From Acidobacteriota bacterium (GTDB taxonomy: Bacteria; Acidobacteriota; Terriglobia; Versatilivoradales; Versatilivoraceae), in the NCBI GenBank assembly GCA_009841055.1, contig VXMN01000146.1, forward strand, positions 1-34,625: a stretch of 34,625 bases of DNA, given 5' to 3'. The position numbers and the translations under genes were made by a program. Positions 17,294 through 25,972 of this stretch are shown here, in pieces (positions within the stretch are counted from its first letter, which is position 1; the number at the start of each line of letters is the position of its first letter). The notes under the pieces were generated by a model that saw only the letters and a program-made list of their open reading frames with translations, did not search any database and was not told where the DNA came from.

Positions 17294-19099
17294 GTGAAGC
17301 TTCACCGAGGGCCTCGGCAGCGGCCGGCGGCTGAGAGCCCGGTGCCCTTTCTGTCGGTTCGGGCTGGTTCCGGGCCGACCCCTGAACGCCCGGTCCGTCG
17401 CTCGATCAGGTTCGCAATCGGGTGGCGGGTCCTGCTCGCGGCGCACCTGTTTCAGGTTCCCGCCCTGCCGGAGGCGATACCCCAATTCGTCGACATCACC
17501 GGCTCCAGCAAAATCGCCTTTCGGCACATGAACGGTGCCGAGCGGAACAAGCGCTACCTGTTCGAGCTCAAGGGCGGCGGCGCCGGTTTCTTCGATTTCG
17601 ACAACGATGGCAGGCTGGACCTTTTCATGGTTCAGGGATCCACCCTGGAGAGGTTCCGCAAGGGAGACAACCCCCACGGCACCCTCTATCGAAACCAGGG
17701 AGACGGCACCTTCAAGGACGTGACCCGGAAGTCGGGACTGACCCGCACGGCCTGGGGGATGGGAGTCAGCTTCGGAGACTACGACAACGACGGCTTCGCC
17801 GACGTCTACCTCAACAACCTGGGGACCAACTTCCTCTACCGGAACCGGGGCGACGGGACCTTCGAGGATGTCACGGAGCAAGCCGGCGTGGGCGGATCCG
17901 GGTGGACCGCCTCCTCGGCCTTCGGCGACTACGACGGGGACGGGGACCTGGACCTGTTCGCCTGCAACTACATCCACTACGATTTCGATAACCTGCAGCC
18001 ACCCGATCCCAAGCTGGTCTGCCACTACCGGGGCACCACCATCCCCTGCGGACCGCTGGGACTCCAGGCCGGATCCAACCGGCTCTACCGCAACAACGGC
18101 GACGGCACCTTTGCCGACGTCACCGTGGAGTCCGGATTGGACGAAAACAACCACTTCTATTCTCTGGGCGTGGTGTGGGCCGATCTGGACGGTGACGGAG
18201 ACCAGGATCTCTACCTGGCCAATGACAGCACCCCCAATCAGCTCTATGTCAACCAGGGAAACGGCACCTTCAAGGAAATGGGACTGTTGAGCGGTCTGGC
18301 CACCAGTGCGGCCGGAGACTTCCAGGGCGGCATGGGCGTGGACGCCGCCGACTACGACAATGACGGTCGGCTGGACGTCTTCGTGACCAACTTCGCCCAC
18401 GACTACAGCACGCTCTACCGAAACCGGGGCGGCCTCATGTTCGAGGACGTGACCCAGCAGGCCGGGTTGATTCAACCGGAATGGCTGTTGGTCGGTTGGG
18501 GGACGGGGTTCTATGACCTCGACCATGACGGCTGGAAGGACATCTTCCATTCCAACGGGCACGTGTATCCCTTTATCCTGGACGCCGAATGGTCGGAGAC
18601 CTATTTTCAGCCCTCCTCCATCTATGTCAACCGGCGGGACGGGACCTTCAGGGACGTGAGAAAGATGGCGGGAGACGATCTCCAGAAGCAGCTCCTGGGA
18701 CGGGGGATGGCTTTCGCCGACATCGACAACGACGGCGACATGGACTTCCTCATCGGCAACCTCAACGGGGTCCCCCGGCTCTACAGGCACCAGGGGGCGG
18801 CCCCCAACCATTGGGTGATGTTCCGCGCCAGAGGGGTGCGGAGCAATCGAGACGGCATCGGGGCCCGCATCACCGTGGTCACCCGCCGGCTGCGCCAGGT
18901 CTGGGAGATCAAGCGAACCGTCGGGATCTACTCGGCCAGCGATCCCAGAGCCCATTTCGGGCTGGGAAAGGCCGGCCGGATCGATCGGGTGGAGGTCAAG
19001 TGGCCCAGCGGCGTGGTGCAGGAATTCAAGGACGTGGCCGCCGACCGGCACTACCGAATCGACGAAGCCAAGGGGTTGGAGAGGGAGTTCGATCCGTGA
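17294..19099 (+). CDS. Exported FG-GAP/VCBS repeat protein with ASPIC-UnbV (CRTAC1) C-terminus
   Basis: The product (601 residues) has a long basic N-terminus, a hydrophobic export segment (RFAIGWRVLLAAHLFQVPALPEA) and seven calcium-loop repeats (DFDNDGRLDLF, DYDNDGFADVY, DYDGDGDLDLF, DLDGDGDQDLY and others). It ends with the ASPIC/UnbV part (NRDGIGARITVVTR...FGLGKAGRIDRVEVKWPSG). A cysteine insert CHYRGTTIPCGPLGL lies in the middle. It is very similar to the truncated protein at 33721 over that protein's whole length. The GTG at 17294 has a G-run 5 bases upstream; a GTG at 17288 is also possible. Its stop lies 2 bases from the stop of the convergent FecR gene, so no terminator fits between them. 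Confidence 0.87.
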   Translation: MKLHRGPRQRPAAESPVPFLSVRAGSGPTPERPVRRSIRFAIGWRVLLAAHLFQVPALPEAIPQFVDITGSSKIAFRHMNGAERNKRYLFELKGGGAGFFDFDNDGRLDLFMVQGSTLERFRKGDNPHGTLYRNQGDGTFKDVTRKSGLTRTAWGMGVSFGDYDNDGFADVYLNNLGTNFLYRNRGDGTFEDVTEQAGVGGSGWTASSAFGDYDGDGDLDLFACNYIHYDFDNLQPPDPKLVCHYRGTTIPCGPLGLQAGSNRLYRNNGDGTFADVTVESGLDENNHFYSLGVVWADLDGDGDQDLYLANDSTPNQLYVNQGNGTFKEMGLLSGLATSAAGDFQGGMGVDAADYDNDGRLDVFVTNFAHDYSTLYRNRGGLMFEDVTQQAGLIQPEWLLVGWGTGFYDLDHDGWKDIFHSNGHVYPFILDAEWSETYFQPSSIYVNRRDGTFRDVRKMAGDDLQKQLLGRGMAFADIDNDGDMDFLIGNLNGVPRLYRHQGAAPNHWVMFRARGVRSNRDGIGARITVVTRRLRQVWEIKRTVGIYSASDPRAHFGLGKAGRIDRVEVKWPSGVVQEFKDVAADRHYRIDEAKGLEREFDP

Positions 19100-19101
19100 C
19101 G

Positions 19102-20595
19102 TCACCGGACCGAATTGGTTACTTTCATGGGCGGCTCGTACTGAGCCCGATCGGACTTGAGGAGGTATGAGTTCCTGCGTCGCCCCGCCATCGTTTTTTC
19201 CCGCAGGTCGCGTCCCCGAATCCAACGGATGTTGGTGTAGTGGAATCCATAGGGTGAGCGAGGGGAGGAGTCGAAGGGAACATAGGTGAACCATTGGGAC
19301 TTGGAGCTGAGTACCCAGCCGCCCTTGTTCTGATAGCCGAAACCGGGGTAGGCGGAATCCCGGCTCGCCAGCGAGAGGCCGGCATTCACCTGCACCAGTT
19401 CCCGGGCCCGCAGCCGGCTCCAAAGGTTGAGAGGGTCTTTCCGGTAATTCTTGTCGAGACCTGACGATCCAGGCTCCAGCGAAGACGATGAATTGCCGAG
19501 GATCCAGCGCCTGCCGGATTTCAACCGGGTCTTCCTTCCCCCGGCTCCTGTCCACAGGACTCTCCCCTTGTAAACGGAAACAGCCGGCTTCTGACCCGGC
19601 AGGACATCCAGCCGATACAAGCCCCGGCTTTGCACGTGAAGGTCGCCCGATGGAACGGCCAGGGTCAGGGAGTGAATCCTGGGGTTCAAGCTTGCCGATT
19701 CAATGATGACCGTGCCCCGGACCACCCGGAACCGCATGTCCCTGTAGGTTGTGCCCATCACCTGGATCCCGCTGTTTTCGGCGACTCTCAGGTAGGTCCC
19801 CGGGCTCAACAGCAACTCGGCCCGGCTGTTGCCGGTTGTCCTCAGACCTCCGCCGGCCTTGATCCGATAGCCGGCGTTGGCCCGAACCGGCTGGGTCACC
19901 GCTGGAACGGAGACCAGCGGACGCCGACCCCAGAAGCAGTTCAGCAGGAAAGCGGATCGCTCCTGTGCCCAGGAATCCAGTGTGGCCCACTCATACTTGT
20001 CCATGCGGCTGACAGAGGGAGTCTCCGCCAGGGGATCCAGTGAATAATGTCTGCTCCGGCTCATCTCGGCCTGCCGGCCGCCGGGCCCCAGCCAGGACAA
20101 CCGCCCTGAGAAAACCGTGACCCCGACCGGCCGTTTCCGATGGACCCGGATCCGGTAGAAGCCGGGACGAACCACCCGCAGGTCTCCCGCCGGAGTGGAA
20201 ATGGTCGAGACCTGGTGCTCTTCCCTGGTTCTGGCGGAATCGACTACCACCTCTCCATCCACCAACCGGAAATCCATGGCAGGGTAGTCAGCGGTCAGGA
20301 CTTCCAGTTGAGCCTGTCCGGCGACGCGCAGGTAGCTGTTGGCGGACAAAACGATTTCAACGCGGTCGCCCGGCCGCGTGCGAACCTGGTCTCCCGTGGT
20401 GAGCCGGTGCCTGGACTGCAAGCCTCCGGGTCGCCGTTGTCCGGCGTCAAGGACGGCGGGGCTTCCACTGACGTGCCGGACAGAGCCGGGCCGGGCGCTG
20501 GTCACCGCGGCGGAAGCATCCGGGGATACCGGGAATGCCGGGAAAGAGCCGTGAAACACCAGTCCGAGGACACCAGTTGCGATGAACACTCTCAT
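19102..20595 (-). CDS. Exported protein with two FecR-like units
   Basis: The 497-residue protein starts MRVFIATGVLGLVFHGSFPA, an export signal, and has two FecR-type beta-rich units. Each unit has a signature of LSANSYLRVAGQAQLEVL / LSPGTYLRVAENSGIQVM, followed by FRLVDGEVVVDSA / FRVVRGTVIIESA, then STPAGDLRVVRPGFYRI / AVPSGDLHVQSRGLYRL and a final VTVFSGRLSWLG / VSVYKGRVLWTG. The units are an internal duplication. Classical FecR is an inner-membrane regulator partnered with an ECF sigma factor; no sigma gene and no C-terminal signalling segment is seen, so it is probably an envelope or surface protein. The ATG at 20595 follows an AGGT; the frame is open to 20634. Confidence 0.8.
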   Translation of the reverse strand: MRVFIATGVLGLVFHGSFPAFPVSPDASAAVTSARPGSVRHVSGSPAVLDAGQRRPGGLQSRHRLTTGDQVRTRPGDRVEIVLSANSYLRVAGQAQLEVLTADYPAMDFRLVDGEVVVDSARTREEHQVSTISTPAGDLRVVRPGFYRIRVHRKRPVGVTVFSGRLSWLGPGGRQAEMSRSRHYSLDPLAETPSVSRMDKYEWATLDSWAQERSAFLLNCFWGRRPLVSVPAVTQPVRANAGYRIKAGGGLRTTGNSRAELLLSPGTYLRVAENSGIQVMGTTYRDMRFRVVRGTVIIESASLNPRIHSLTLAVPSGDLHVQSRGLYRLDVLPGQKPAVSVYKGRVLWTGAGGRKTRLKSGRRWILGNSSSSLEPGSSGLDKNYRKDPLNLWSRLRARELVQVNAGLSLASRDSAYPGFGYQNKGGWVLSSKSQWFTYVPFDSSPRSPYGFHYTNIRWIRGRDLREKTMAGRRRNSYLLKSDRAQYEPPMKVTNSVR

Positions 20596-20641
20596 GGAAG
20601 GACCTGCCGTCGACACCAGGGACTCAACGTACAATCATTCT

Positions 20642-20670
20642 CGACAGAAGCATATATTTTTCGCCTGTCG
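20642..20670. promoter_or_regulatory. Inverted repeat in a divergent promoter region
   Basis: CGACAG and CTGTCG form a 6-bp dyad 17 bases apart, inside the 123-base gap between the divergently transcribed FecR-like gene (minus) and the TIG-domain gene (plus). The spacer is AT-rich (CATATATTTTT), and a TAATAT lies at 20689-20694. A shared operator is possible, but six bases per arm is weak evidence. I cannot assign a confident -35/-10 pair for either direction. Confidence 0.3.
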
Positions 20671-20718
20671 GTTGCTCTCCAAAAATGCTAATATTCAACT
20701 GGTTTTTTCGCACTTGCG

Positions 20719-22614
20719 GTGAGTTGCGTCGTGACGGTCATCCGTTCCAATTGGCTGCATTTTCTGGTTGTCCCCACAACGGCCCTGGTGGTAGCGGGCG
20801 TATTGTGGGCGGAATCGAAGCAACCGGGTTGGACTGTCCACCGGGTCATCAAGCCGGTTCCCGCTCTCTCCAACGTCTCTCCCAATTCCTCTCCGTCACG
20901 CGATTCCACCCTCACCATTACCGTGACCGGCGACGGGTTCGTGGACGGCGCCTCGCTGGTGCAGTGGGACGGGGAAGACCTTCCCACCACCTTCGAGAGC
21001 ACCAGCGAACTCACGGCTCGCATCTCCCCACAACGGCTATCCACCCCGGGAGACGTCGCCTTAACCGTTTTCAATCCCGAGCCGGGCGGTGGGACCTCCA
21101 CCTCGATGACCTTCACTGTCACGGAAGGGGAACCTTCCCTGGATCTGTTCGTTCCGGTGGTGGTTTCCTTGACGGGAGCCAACGGCTCTTCCTTTACCTC
21201 GGAGATGACCCTGACCAACAAGACGGACGCCGCGGTCACCCTGAGTTTCCGCTACACCGCTACGCCCAGCAATGTAACCGGGCGGGTCTCCGATGTTCAA
21301 TTGCCCCCGGGCCAGCAAATTGAATCCGACGCCATCGACTATTTGAGAGGCCTGGGCCTGCCGATTGCGTCCACCGGCAATCGAGTGGGAACGGTGATGG
21401 TGCGGGCCTTGGGAACTTCTTCGCCCGCGGATGTGGCCGTGACGGTCAGAACCAGCTCGCCGGTGCCCGAGGGACGTGCCGGGCTCACCTATACGGCTGT
21501 GCCGGTGGCCACCGATGCTCTCACCGGGCCGTCCTACCTCTGCGGCCTGCGGCAGAATGAGACCGACCGCACCAACGTGGCCGTCCAGCACGCGGGAACT
21601 TCGGGAAACATCACGCTGCGTGTGAGCGTTTATTCGGGGGATGCCACGCTTTCCGATCCGCAACTGGTCTCGGAGGTGGCGCTGCCGCCGGGGGGGTTCA
21701 AGCAGTTCAACAGTATCTTGCATTCGGAAGGCCTGACGCTGGGCCAGGGCTATGCGAAAATTGAAAGGATCTCCGGGGAAGCGCCCTACTATGCCTATGC
21801 GGTGATCAACGATCAGGTCAATTCCGATGGCTCCTTCGTGTCTCCCGTCAGCGAGGACTGGATGGCCGGGCGTTCCGGATTGACGCTTCCGGTTGTCGTC
21901 GAGACCGGGGGAGCCCACAGTGAGGTGATCGTCTCCAATTGGTCCACAGAGGCCAAGACGCTGACTTTTGATTTCGTCGACAGCGACATCGACGGTGGGA
22001 AACTCTCCTTTTCGATGGGCATCGAGGCGGGCTCGCAGCAGATCCTGGGAGAATTCATCGATGAGATCCGGCAGTCCGGATTTGAAGCTCAACTGCCGAG
22101 TGATGGTTCCTACGCCGGCCCCTTGATGGTTACGGTCGACGGGGACGGAGAAGAGGAGGGTGACGGAGATGGACTGTTTCTGGGAGCCCGAACGATGACA
22201 CCCGGCGGCGGTGGGCAGTACGGATATTTCTACCAGGGGGTGCCAACCGGAGACGAGTTCAGTAGCGGGGCCTGGTTGTATGGGCTGCAGCAGGACAGCG
22301 AAGACCGCACCAATTTGGGCCTGCTGACCACTTCGAGTGCGAACGGCGATGCCAATACCTACGAAATCGATCTCTATGATGGAGCCACCGGGCTCATGGT
22401 GAAAACACTCACCCGGGAAGTTGCCGCCAATCAATCGACCCAGATCGAAATGATTCTGGAGCAGGCCGAAATATCTCAGGGTTACGCCCACGTCAAGCGA
22501 ACGGCTGGAGCCAACGACTTTATTACCTACGCGGTGATCAACGACGGGGGAAAGCCGAATGAACGCAGTGATGATGGTGCCTTTGTCCTAGGAGTTGCGG
22601 ACATTGCCCAATAG
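20719..22614 (+). CDS. Exported IPT/TIG-domain protein with internal A-B-A-B duplication
   Basis: The 631-residue protein has an N-terminal hydrophobic segment (NWLHFLVVPTTALVVAGVLWAES) and an IPT/TIG domain (about 45-133; LSNVSPNSSPSRDSTLTITVTG...VALTVFNPEPGG). Then come two A modules (FVPVVVSLTGANGSSFTSEM; LPVVVETGGAHSEVIVSN) alternating with two B modules. Both B modules share (Y)LxGLxQxxxDRTN and end GYAxIxR...YAVIND...DGxFV. Beta-sandwich folds and surface exposure are likely; no enzyme motif is seen. The start is a GTG at 20719, with a second GTG at 20731 as an alternative; neither has a strong ribosome site. It ends 5 bases before the pentaheme cytochrome, so it is probably co-transcribed with it. 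Confidence 0.75.
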   Translation: MSCVVTVIRSNWLHFLVVPTTALVVAGVLWAESKQPGWTVHRVIKPVPALSNVSPNSSPSRDSTLTITVTGDGFVDGASLVQWDGEDLPTTFESTSELTARISPQRLSTPGDVALTVFNPEPGGGTSTSMTFTVTEGEPSLDLFVPVVVSLTGANGSSFTSEMTLTNKTDAAVTLSFRYTATPSNVTGRVSDVQLPPGQQIESDAIDYLRGLGLPIASTGNRVGTVMVRALGTSSPADVAVTVRTSSPVPEGRAGLTYTAVPVATDALTGPSYLCGLRQNETDRTNVAVQHAGTSGNITLRVSVYSGDATLSDPQLVSEVALPPGGFKQFNSILHSEGLTLGQGYAKIERISGEAPYYAYAVINDQVNSDGSFVSPVSEDWMAGRSGLTLPVVVETGGAHSEVIVSNWSTEAKTLTFDFVDSDIDGGKLSFSMGIEAGSQQILGEFIDEIRQSGFEAQLPSDGSYAGPLMVTVDGDGEEEGDGDGLFLGARTMTPGGGGQYGYFYQGVPTGDEFSSGAWLYGLQQDSEDRTNLGLLTTSSANGDANTYEIDLYDGATGLMVKTLTREVAANQSTQIEMILEQAEISQGYAHVKRTAGANDFITYAVINDGGKPNERSDDGAFVLGVADIAQ

Positions 22615-22619
22615 AACCG

Positions 22620-24944
22620 TTGCTCATTCGTCCCTTGGATTCCCCCCATCTCCTTACTACGCCAACCCCCTTGGTAAACGCTCCGGTTGTGGAGCATCGC
22701 GACGAGCCTGATCGGACAAGGTTGAGCAGCCTTCCCTGTCCCTTCTTGTCCCGAATTCGCTCGGTATTTTCCGGCGGAATTCTCCGTCCATCCCGGTACC
22801 TTCTGCCTCTCTGGTTGCTCTGCGCTCTCCCCATGCAGGCACAGAGGCCGGTCGGCAACCCCCACCAGCCCTCGCTCCGGCCTCAACCCTACCAGCGCGC
22901 CGAAGCCTGCCTGCCCTGTCATCGGAGACAGTATGACGAGTTGCGCAGCTCGGTGAAATCCGGCTATCGAAGCGTCAGCTCGGTGTTCAATGCCCTGGAG
23001 TTGTCAGGAAACTTTCTGAGCGGCGGAAGGCTGAGGCCGGTCTACGGCGACAGCGACAAGGTCACCGCCATCGACGTCACCGGGGTGGCCGGTCAGGGAA
23101 AGCCGCTGAATACCAACATGAACAGCGCCGACACCTTTACCCACATCAACCAGGTTCAGGCGGCTTTTTGCATCGGATGCCACGCCCCTCATATCGTGTT
23201 GATGGGGGAGGATCCCGACCAGAGAGAGATTCCCGAGCTGGAGGAGGTGGGGGGAAAATTTCGTCCGGATCTGATTCGTCCCTTGCGGGACTTCCATTTC
23301 GTGGACAACTCCAATCGGCAGATCCTGCCGGAGGAAATCGGTGGACCGCCTCCTCCGGGGGCCAGGCCTTCCCTGGGCGCCCAGGGGATCAACTGCGATG
23401 TCTGTCATGACATCACCGCCCCTGACCTGGACCGCAGCCCCAACCGCGACGGTCTTGCCAATTCCAGCTTCGAGCTGATCCCGACCATCAGCAAGATCGG
23501 TCCCTTTCTGTTTCCGGCTCCGGTCAAGGACAACTTTCACTTTGCCAGCCGCGACCCCGATCAGATCGGCTATTTGCGGAGTAGCGACTTCTGCGGCAGT
23601 TGTCACGATGTCAGAGTTCCCGGGGACGGATCGGGATCGCTGACCCACCGCGAAATCAGCCTGAACCCCGGGAGTCAAAGCGTCAGTCTCTTCCGCCTCG
23701 AAAATCTGAACACCGAGTGGATGACGGGCCCCTACAACAGCACCCAAAACCCGTTCGGCCGGGTCGTTCGTTGTCAGGACTGCCACATGTCCCTGTTCCC
23801 CTATGGACAGGAAAGCACCTACCAGGTCGGGGAGCTGGAAGTCACCAGTCCCACCCCGGGCCAGTTCCCCGTGAACTTCGCGGCCGTGCCGGGCGTCTCG
23901 ACGGACCTGAACTATCCGCTGCAGCAGCGTCAGGTGGTGACTCACTACATGACCGGGGTGGATGTGCCCATTCTGAGAACCGATGAATTGCGGGCCCGCC
24001 TGGGACAGGACTACCCGGATGTCAACGAGCCGGGAACGGATGAGTACGGGATTCCGCTTTCCCTGGCCCAGCGGCGCGAGGACCTCTTGAAGGCTTCGGT
24101 TCGAATCAACCTGGACAAGTCGGACCGGACGGCCCGACTCGGCCGGCCCCTGATGGTCAGGGTGACGGCCGTCGCCCTGACCGGACACCGATTCCCGGCC
24201 GGATTTTCCCAGGAACGAACGGCCTACATCCAGCTCTCCATCCGGGACAACAAGGGATTTCTCCTCTACCAGTCCGGGTATGTCGTGGACAAGCCCCACC
24301 CGGAGGTGGGCGAGATGGCTCCCGATGGAAATCTGGACGATGAAGATCCCGAGCACCTTCATGCGGTGGTCGACCCCGGGTATCCCGCGGCCGTCTACCG
24401 TGTGGGGCAATTCACCAACGGGCATCGCAATCAGGTGTTTCAGTCGGGTCCGGACAACGGACCCGACGCTCGAATCTTTTTCGGCAGACCCAGCGGCCTG
24501 GTAATGTGGCGCAACGAGTTGACCCGGGTCTTCCTGCCGGGGGAAAGCTTGGGGCGTTTCGACGAGGAGGGCAATCCGATTCGCTTGACCCGACCTCACA
24601 TGGAGGAAACCTTCAGCGCGGTCCTGGCGAACTCTGTCGACAACTATCGCTCGCTGCCCCCGTTGCAGCCCAGGACCTACGCCTATGAGGTGGTGCTTCC
24701 GACCCGGGAGGAGCTGCAACTTCTGGAGGTTGGAGAGCTGGAGTCGCCCTTGCACGTCCACGCTCAGGTTAACTTCCTTCACTTTCCGCCTCTGTTTCTG
24801 CGCTTTATGGCCAGGACCACCAGCGCGGAGGGCCCCGGAGGACGGGATTACCATCTCATCGATGAAAAGCTCATCGACGATTTGCTGGTGAACGTGCGCG
24901 CCATCGCATCGGCCGACTTCACCATCGACCTGGAGGCGCCATGA
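22620..24944 (+). CDS. Exported pentaheme c-type cytochrome with C-terminal beta domain
   Basis: Five CxxCH haem sites are present: CLPCH (97-101), CIGCH, CDVCH, CGSCH and CQDCH. Their context (AEACLPCHRRQYDELRSS; RCQDCHMSLFPYG) recalls the cytochrome c554 group. After the last haem, a region with TGHRFPAGFSQERTAYIQLSI matches the beta-domain often attached to multihaem proteins. It should carry electrons in the periplasm or at the surface. The start is unclear: a TTG at 22620 is used, but the hydrophobic signal (RYLLPLWLLCALPMQAQ) lies at about residues 59-75, so a later TTG at 22722 or 22746 may be right. It overlaps the next TPR gene by 4 bases (ATGA), which indicates translational coupling. 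Confidence 0.87.
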   Translation: MLIRPLDSPHLLTTPTPLVNAPVVEHRDEPDRTRLSSLPCPFLSRIRSVFSGGILRPSRYLLPLWLLCALPMQAQRPVGNPHQPSLRPQPYQRAEACLPCHRRQYDELRSSVKSGYRSVSSVFNALELSGNFLSGGRLRPVYGDSDKVTAIDVTGVAGQGKPLNTNMNSADTFTHINQVQAAFCIGCHAPHIVLMGEDPDQREIPELEEVGGKFRPDLIRPLRDFHFVDNSNRQILPEEIGGPPPPGARPSLGAQGINCDVCHDITAPDLDRSPNRDGLANSSFELIPTISKIGPFLFPAPVKDNFHFASRDPDQIGYLRSSDFCGSCHDVRVPGDGSGSLTHREISLNPGSQSVSLFRLENLNTEWMTGPYNSTQNPFGRVVRCQDCHMSLFPYGQESTYQVGELEVTSPTPGQFPVNFAAVPGVSTDLNYPLQQRQVVTHYMTGVDVPILRTDELRARLGQDYPDVNEPGTDEYGIPLSLAQRREDLLKASVRINLDKSDRTARLGRPLMVRVTAVALTGHRFPAGFSQERTAYIQLSIRDNKGFLLYQSGYVVDKPHPEVGEMAPDGNLDDEDPEHLHAVVDPGYPAAVYRVGQFTNGHRNQVFQSGPDNGPDARIFFGRPSGLVMWRNELTRVFLPGESLGRFDEEGNPIRLTRPHMEETFSAVLANSVDNYRSLPPLQPRTYAYEVVLPTREELQLLEVGELESPLHVHAQVNFLHFPPLFLRFMARTTSAEGPGGRDYHLIDEKLIDDLLVNVRAIASADFTIDLEAP

Positions 24945-25789
24945 TCAGGAGGGAAATGCAGCTCCTGGCTGCGCTGGGATTCCTCATCGTGGCCGTTTCC
25001 CTTTGGATCGGCTACGGAGAAGCCTGGTCGCAGAACGGTCAAGCCGGCGGGCAGAAACGCAACCCCAACTACCTGGATCGGAATCCGTTTTACTTCGAGG
25101 GGAAGGTCGACTACGAGCTGTTGGGCATCGATCAGCCTGTGGACCCGTGGGAGTTCATGCAACGGGGGATCCACCGCCAGGACGATCTGGAGGATCGAGA
25201 AGGAGCCATTCAGGACTACCGCGCCGCCATCGAGCGCAACAACCCGGAAAACGGCACTTGTCAGATTGTGAAGACCCTGCCGTCAACCACCCTGGAGTTT
25301 CAACAGCTCACCCCGGCTCCCTGCCTCTTCACCCCACGCCTCAGACTGGGATATCTCCTGCTCCATGAGGACACCATGCAGGCCATCGAGCTCTTTCGCC
25401 AGGTGACCGACATCGATCCGCAGCGGCTGGAGGTAAACGCGCTCATTGGCGAAGCGTACGAAATACTGGGGGACGAGGCCTCTGATCCCGAGGACAAGGA
25501 AGCCCATTACCTGGAAGCGGTTCGTGCGCTCAATGCCGAGCTGGCCCTTTCACCCGTCACCGAGCTGACCCGCCGCCTGACGGGCGATGAGGCCAACAAT
25601 GCCCATGCCCATTGGAATTTGGCAAGGATTCAGGAGAAGTTGAACAACCATGCGGAGGTGCTGTTCGCGCTCGATCAGTATCTCAAGGCCACCCGTTGGC
25701 ACAGCGATGTGTACCCCTGGAGGATTCTCCTGGCCCAGCGACGCATGGAGCAATTGAGAGCACGGCTAGGTCCGTCGTCGGCCGAATGA
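24941..25789 (+). CDS. Exported TPR-like protein coupled to the pentaheme cytochrome
   Basis: The 282-residue protein has an N-terminal signal or anchor (LLAALGFLIVAVSLWIGYGEAWS). Helical repeat segments of TPR type follow: DREGAIQDYRAAIERN, LRLGYLLLHEDTMQAIELFRQV, and AHWNLARIQEKLNNHAEVLFALDQYL. The start ATG overlaps the cytochrome stop (ATGA). Such a strict coupling suggests a 1:1 partner, for example a scaffold for the pentaheme protein. It has two cysteines (NGTCQIV, TPAPCLF) that could form a disulphide. No enzyme motif is seen. Confidence 0.75.
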   Translation: MIRREMQLLAALGFLIVAVSLWIGYGEAWSQNGQAGGQKRNPNYLDRNPFYFEGKVDYELLGIDQPVDPWEFMQRGIHRQDDLEDREGAIQDYRAAIERNNPENGTCQIVKTLPSTTLEFQQLTPAPCLFTPRLRLGYLLLHEDTMQAIELFRQVTDIDPQRLEVNALIGEAYEILGDEASDPEDKEAHYLEAVRALNAELALSPVTELTRRLTGDEANNAHAHWNLARIQEKLNNHAEVLFALDQYLKATRWHSDVYPWRILLAQRRMEQLRARLGPSSAE

Positions 25790-25972
25790 AGCAGAGTCGG
25801 TGAAGGAAAGGCGAGCCTTTTGCATGGGTTCGGCCGGTGTGAGAAACTGCCCTCCAATCACCCTCCCGGCTTGGCCGGCCGGGCAACCGGCGGGTCATCG
25901 TTCAGGGTGTTGTTCCGGATGCACGATTCGCTGCCGGGCATGGTTGGATCCGTAAAGGTCTGGTGAGCCAAC
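25790..25972. other. 183-bp gap before the beta-barrel gene
   Basis: No gene, terminator or convincing promoter is seen. A GC-rich patch (CTTGGCCGGCCGGGCAACCG) near 25869-25888 could fold, but it has no T-run. Confidence 0.4.

Noticed and set aside
17093-19555. 820-residue minus-strand open frame
   Set aside because: Antisense to the TPR and CRTAC1 genes, and it crosses gene boundaries. Its VVVxV-rich content mirrors the calcium-repeat codons on the other strand.
23004-24854. 616-residue minus-strand open frame
   Set aside because: Antisense to the pentaheme cytochrome; no signal peptide or domain.
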